Source: Ignavibacteriota bacterium
Lineage (GTDB): Bacteria > Bacteroidota > UBA10030 > JAHEZR01
Direction: 5' to 3'
DNA: 9,304 nucleotides
NCBI GenBank assembly: GCA_023251005.1
Contig: JAHEZR010000031.1
Coordinates: 1 to 9,304 of the forward strand
Every line of letters starts with the position of its first letter. The stretch's first letter is position 1. Below the pieces are notes generated by a model, which was not told where the DNA came from, searched no databases, and saw only the letters and a list, made by a program, of their open reading frames with translations. Made by a program: the position numbers and the translations under genes. Positions 6,241-9,304 of this stretch are shown one piece after another.

Positions 6241-8409
6241 CTATTTTGGGATGATTAATTCGTCGCCCGGATGAATGACGCGTCGCGCCTGGGAATTGAG
6301 TCGACGGAGATCTGGGACGCCAACACCAAATCTCTTTGAGATTCGCCAGAGCGTGTCACCCTCTCTCACAGTATAACGCTGCGTCTCTTCATTATCCAGA
6401 TTGGAAGCAATCTCTTCTCCAACTCCCTGAATTGTTAATCTCTGTCCGGCTTGCAGATCGTCAGACTCCAAGTTGTTCCAATCTCGTAGTTCCTGGAGAG
6501 TAACGCCGTACTTCTTTGCAATCTTCCACAGCGTGTCTCCGCTCCTCACACGGTAACGCGTGGTAGAGCTGTTTGAGACATTCCTAGCGCGTGCAGATGA
6601 GCTGCGCTCATTAGGTTGGTCGCTAACAACTGACTGATCTTTTTCGACCAGAGGAGCAGGAGTTGTTTGCGGGAGTGAGGCGAGTGTGTTTCGTCGAACC
6701 CAAACAACCAGTGTATCTCCCTCCTTGATCACAGAGCCATACGGGATGTTGTTCCAGTTTCTTAAGTTACTCGAACGAACCGAATAAAGGGCGGCGATTT
6801 TACCGAGAGTCTCTCCTCCTTTTACGGGATGCATGAGCTTTTCTCTTCCGGGAACTGACTTCACTTCGTGAACTTTGGCTCGCTGTCCCTCCGAGGAAGC
6901 TATCTCAAAAGGAGACCGGTTTGCAAACCTGGAGTCACTTGGGATGGGGATAAGAAGAACTTTTCCGATAGACAGCTTCCTGGTATTTGATAGTTGATTC
7001 ACCTCGACAATTACGGTCGTGGGGACACCGTATTTCCGCGCAATACCACCGATCGATTCATTCTTCTTCACTTTGTGAATCGCCCAATTTCTCTTCTGCT
7101 CTTCTGGAAGCTTTCTATAATTTGCAGCGAATATTCCCGACCTTCCCACGGGAATCCGGAGAGAATAATGCTTCACATTATAGGGAGTGAAATTCTGGAT
7201 CAATTCTGGATTGAGCTCACGCAAAGTTTCGACGTCTGTCTCGGCACACTGAGCAAGAATCCGGAGATCAACGCTCTCATCGATTTTCACTACATCATAC
7301 TTCATCGTATCCGCAAACTCAACATTTGTGAAGCCGAAATCCATCGGTCGCATCGCCATGAGTGCCACCCCGATGAACTGAGGCACATAGTTCCTCGTCT
7401 GCCGCGGAAGGTATTTTCTGAGACTCCAAAAATCTGTAGTATGACCACGTTTCAGAGCACGCTCGATCCGATGGGGTCCCGCATTGTATGCGGCGAGCGC
7501 CAAGTACCAATCGTTGAACCGGCCGTAAAGGTCCCGGAGATGTTTCGCAGCCGCGCGGGTTGCCTTCTCGAAGTCACGTCTTTCGTCATGCCAGAAACTC
7601 GACTTCAACCCGTAGAGTCGACCCGTGCCTGCAACGAACTGCCAGAGTCCGACGGCTTTCGCCCAGGACCGTGCACCGGTATTGAGTCCACTTTCAATCA
7701 TTGACACGAATACAAGTTCCTCCGGAAGACCCTCCGCTCGGAAAATCTCTCTCATAATTGGGAAGTACTTCCCAGATAGCTGGAGCCAGCGCTCTAAATG
7801 TTCTCTACCCTTTTGCTGAAAGAACGCAATGTTCTGTTCTACCGCATAGTTCAGGACAAGTGGTATCTGTGTTTTAACCGTGATGTCCGTGGGAAACTTG
7901 ACTTTACTTACGTCGATCTTTTCGACATCCTGATTCAGTTTCTCACGCAGGGCAAACACGGAACTCTCGGGACTCAGCTTGTCGATCGAGATAATGTACT
8001 TTTCATAGTCCTCAATAACACTGCGAAGAAGATCGTTGTACTCCGCGCTGCTATCCGCATCTGGATAGTAGCTAAGCTTATTAAGGATCTCGATCGCCTT
8101 TTCGAATTCAGTCGCGGAGAGAGACGAGTCGACTGCGCTCTGTGCCTGCAAAGCACGTAAGTAGTGATGACGCGCCTGCTCGAGCTTTGTGGTGATGACA
8201 TCTCCGTGAGACGAAAGAACTGTATCTGCAGGTAGGGAATCTTGAACTACGCTGTATGTTGTGAGGACGTTTTCGGAAGAATCCGGATCAAGTCCACCTA
8301 AGGCTTCTGCCGATGAAGGGGTGTTTTCGAGGGGCCTGTAGGATCTGCAGGAAGATAAGATTCCTAAAATGAGGGGGAAAATAGAAATAAATCGGACGCG
8401 ATAAATCAT
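6241..8409 (-). CDS. MltD-like lytic transglycosylase lipoprotein with C-terminal LysM repeats
   Basis: A 722-residue cell-wall enzyme that cleaves the glycan strand of peptidoglycan to a 1,6-anhydro end. Residues 1-20 are a lipoprotein signal peptide with lipobox LSSC and lipidated Cys21; Arg22 after it is compatible with the outer membrane. A helical region (about 75-210) precedes the family 23 transglycosylase domain (about 213-360), with catalytic Glu239 in SMIESGLN, then AVGLWQF (252-258), the AAYNAG motif (306-311) and NYVPQF (340-345). Residues about 371-421 look like a degenerate LysM. Four LysM repeats bind the glycan at about 443-488, 526-571, 618-661 and 678-721; the last two are canonical ([14 protein letters not shown] and [14 protein letters not shown]). 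Repeats 2 and 3 are parted by a Ser/Pro-rich linker. GAGGG-like sequence (GAGGG at 8417-8413) lies just before the ATG, the best ribosome binding site in the window. MltD of E. coli has the same order with two LysM domains. Confidence 0.93.
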   Translation of the reverse strand: MIYRVRFISIFPLILGILSSCRSYRPLENTPSSAEALGGLDPDSSENVLTTYSVVQDSLPADTVLSSHGDVITTKLEQARHHYLRALQAQSAVDSSLSATEFEKAIEILNKLSYYPDADSSAEYNDLLRSVIEDYEKYIISIDKLSPESSVFALREKLNQDVEKIDVSKVKFPTDITVKTQIPLVLNYAVEQNIAFFQQKGREHLERWLQLSGKYFPIMREIFRAEGLPEELVFVSMIESGLNTGARSWAKAVGLWQFVAGTGRLYGLKSSFWHDERRDFEKATRAAAKHLRDLYGRFNDWYLALAAYNAGPHRIERALKRGHTTDFWSLRKYLPRQTRNYVPQFIGVALMAMRPMDFGFTNVEFADTMKYDVVKIDESVDLRILAQCAETDVETLRELNPELIQNFTPYNVKHYSLRIPVGRSGIFAANYRKLPEEQKRNWAIHKVKKNESIGGIARKYGVPTTVIVEVNQLSNTRKLSIGKVLLIPIPSDSRFANRSPFEIASSEGQRAKVHEVKSVPGREKLMHPVKGGETLGKIAALYSVRSSNLRNWNNIPYGSVIKEGDTLVVWVRRNTLASLPQTTPAPLVEKDQSVVSDQPNERSSSARARNVSNSSTTRYRVRSGDTLWKIAKKYGVTLQELRDWNNLESDDLQAGQRLTIQGVGEEIASNLDNEETQRYTVREGDTLWRISKRFGVGVPDLRRLNSQARRVIHPGDELIIPK

Positions 8410-8452
8410 TATCCCTCGGAATTATCCCCTGAATGGTAGGTTACGTGCGCAA

Positions 8453-8481
8453 AAGATAGGAGTTCGCGGCCTGAAAGTCAA
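8453..8481 (-). promoter_or_regulatory. Promoter of the lytic transglycosylase gene
   Basis: On the minus strand TTGACT (8481-8476), a 17-base spacer and TATCTT (8458-8453) make a good sigma-70-like promoter (5/6 and 4/6). The same bases also read TTG-N20-TATCTTTT, close to the TTTG/TAnnTTTG pattern of Bacteroidota promoters. The start codon follows about 40 bases downstream, a sensible leader length. Confidence 0.5.
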
Positions 8482-8485
8482 GAAG

Positions 8486-8514
8486 ATTTTATCGAAAAGA
8501 GTTAGATTAAACAA
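8486..8514 (-). promoter_or_regulatory. Possible second, upstream promoter of the transglycosylase gene
   Basis: TTGTTT (8514-8509), 17 bases, then TAAAAT (8491-8486) on the minus strand gives a strong -10 (5/6) with a weak -35 (4/6). It lies just upstream of the better candidate and may be a second start or just AT-rich sequence. The rest of the 228-base spacer (8410-8637) shows no hairpin with a T-run that would terminate the phosphatase transcript. Confidence 0.25.
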
Positions 8515-8637
8515 TCTTCATGAGATTTTATAGTCAAACCAACCGAGAAGAAAGATGTTTTCGTGTTACCCTTGTCTGAACCTCAACGAGCTACACATTG
8601 CTTCCTCCCCGACACATTTATGGTTGATCAAATTCTT

Positions 8638-9304
8638 CTAATTCCGACCCAAAATTTCCATGAGAACTTTTCCCACAATAGTATTCTCCTGGATGCCTGT
8701 GAATCGTTCAGCACCTGGGCCCATCGTAAACAACGGAACCATCGCAGCAGTGTGATGAGTCGTGGTGAAAGAGCCAACCACCTTACGTTCGGCGAGTGAT
8801 CCCGCGTGCAACGCGTAGCCACCAGTTTCATGATCTGCTGTGACAATCACCAACGTGCTAGCATCTTTCTCCACGAATCGAACGACTTCTCCAATTGCAT
8901 CATCAAAATCAGCCATTTCAAGTATGAGTTGATCTGAGTCATTGTCGTGCCCGGCCCAGTCGATCTGTGAGCCTTCGACCATGAGGAAGAATCCGTTTTT
9001 GCCTTTCGAGAGAAAGTCGAGTGCAGTCTTTGTCATCTCACGCAGGGAGGGGTTGCGCGTTTGGGCCTTACCAACATGGTTTTCCGCAAAGAGACCGAGT
9101 AATTTATTCGTCTTTGTTAAGTCGAGCGCCCGATAAGCAGAGTCAGTTGAGACGTAACTGTATCCATGGTTGACCATTTCTTCAATCAGATTGTTCCCGT
9201 CTTTTCTTCTCCCACCAATTGCGGCTGGCAAAAACCATCCCCAACCGCTGCCGAGATAGAGGTCTGTACTGCCGTCTGCAATCTGTTGTGCTATCTCGAG
9301 CTCC
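8638..9304 (-). CDS. Alkaline phosphatase, C-terminal part, cut by right edge
   Basis: The frame is open from the right edge to the TAG at 8640-8638: 221 complete codons, about half of a typical alkaline phosphatase. The TTG at 9231 is internal, because 24 further codons upstream fit the family (IAQQIADG, then DLYLGSGWGWFLP). Counting from that Leu as residue 1, metal and phosphate ligands are clear: Glu86, Asp91 and His95 in VEGSQIDWAGH, Asp133-His134 in TADHETGG, and His160 in THHTAAMVPLF. These correspond to E. coli PhoA Glu322, Asp327, His331, Asp369-His370 and His412. Trp92 occupies the PhoA Lys328 position. The family acts outside the cytoplasm, releasing phosphate from monoesters; the signal peptide and the catalytic Ser lie beyond the window. 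It reads in the same direction as the transglycosylase gene, 228 bases upstream of it, so probably a separate unit. Confidence 0.92.
   Translation of the reverse strand, partial: ELEIAQQIADGSTDLYLGSGWGWFLPAAIGGRRKDGNNLIEEMVNHGYSYVSTDSAYRALDLTKTNKLLGLFAENHVGKAQTRNPSLREMTKTALDFLSKGKNGFFLMVEGSQIDWAGHDNDSDQLILEMADFDDAIGEVVRFVEKDASTLVIVTADHETGGYALHAGSLAERKVVGSFTTTHHTAAMVPLFTMGPGAERFTGIQENTIVGKVLMEILGRN

Noticed and set aside
6994..7704. 236-codon open frame on the plus strand inside the transglycosylase gene
   Set aside because: It is antisense to the catalytic domain, whose motifs are unmistakable; its translation shows no recognisable domain and looks like a shadow frame.
9229..9231. TTG at 9231 as the phosphatase start
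   Set aside because: The upstream 24 codons continue in frame with family-like sequence, so the gene is simply cut by the window edge.
1..9304. Mobile elements, CRISPR arrays, defence systems or phage genes
   Set aside because: No transposase, integrase, regularly spaced repeats or defence-family domains appear; all recognised genes are housekeeping or transport types.

Overview
The window is an ordinary-looking piece of a bacterial chromosome with eight complete protein genes and two genes cut by its edges. Base composition is roughly half GC by eye. The lipoprotein transglycosylase with tandem LysM repeats, the weak or missing Shine-Dalgarno sequences before most genes, and one promoter with a TTG-N20-TAnnTTT pattern fit the Fibrobacteres-Chlorobi-Bacteroidetes (FCB) superphylum, perhaps an Ignavibacteria-like lineage. 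This is inference from style; no marker gene is present.

Layout, left to right. At 1-625 (minus) is the membrane-anchored N-terminal part of a sensor protein, probably a histidine kinase, cut by the left edge. At 799-1446 (minus) is a one-pass membrane protein with an N-terminal zinc ribbon and a C-terminal DUF2318-like cysteine domain. A 190-base divergent intergenic region follows, with weak promoter candidates and an 11-base direct repeat. At 1637-4653 (plus) is a compact four-gene operon, S-T-A-A, for a dedicated energy-coupling factor (ECF) uptake transporter. A 136-base spacer with a five-copy heptamer repeat separates it from a glyoxalase-II-like metallo-beta-lactamase-fold hydrolase (4790-5422) and a HAD-superfamily phosphatase (5487-6194). 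Convergent with these, at 6241-8409 (minus), is an MltD-like lytic transglycosylase lipoprotein with four LysM repeats and a good upstream promoter. At 8638-9304 (minus) is the C-terminal part of an alkaline phosphatase cut by the right edge.

The genes do not form one pathway. The ECF operon is the only clear multi-gene system: a membrane substrate-binding protein, its coupling protein and two different ATPases, translated with a 7-base gap and then two overlaps. Its substrate cannot be read from the sequence, and no riboswitch was recognised upstream. Its most interesting property is that the two ATPases carry complementary defects. The first has Gln in place of the H-loop His and an unusual Walker A loop. 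The second has lost the LSGGQ signature. In a head-to-tail dimer all of these fall in the same composite ATP site, leaving the other site consensus. The other genes are general enzymes: cell-wall remodelling, small-molecule hydrolysis and phosphate release.

I saw no mobile element, CRISPR array, tRNA, rRNA or clear intrinsic terminator.
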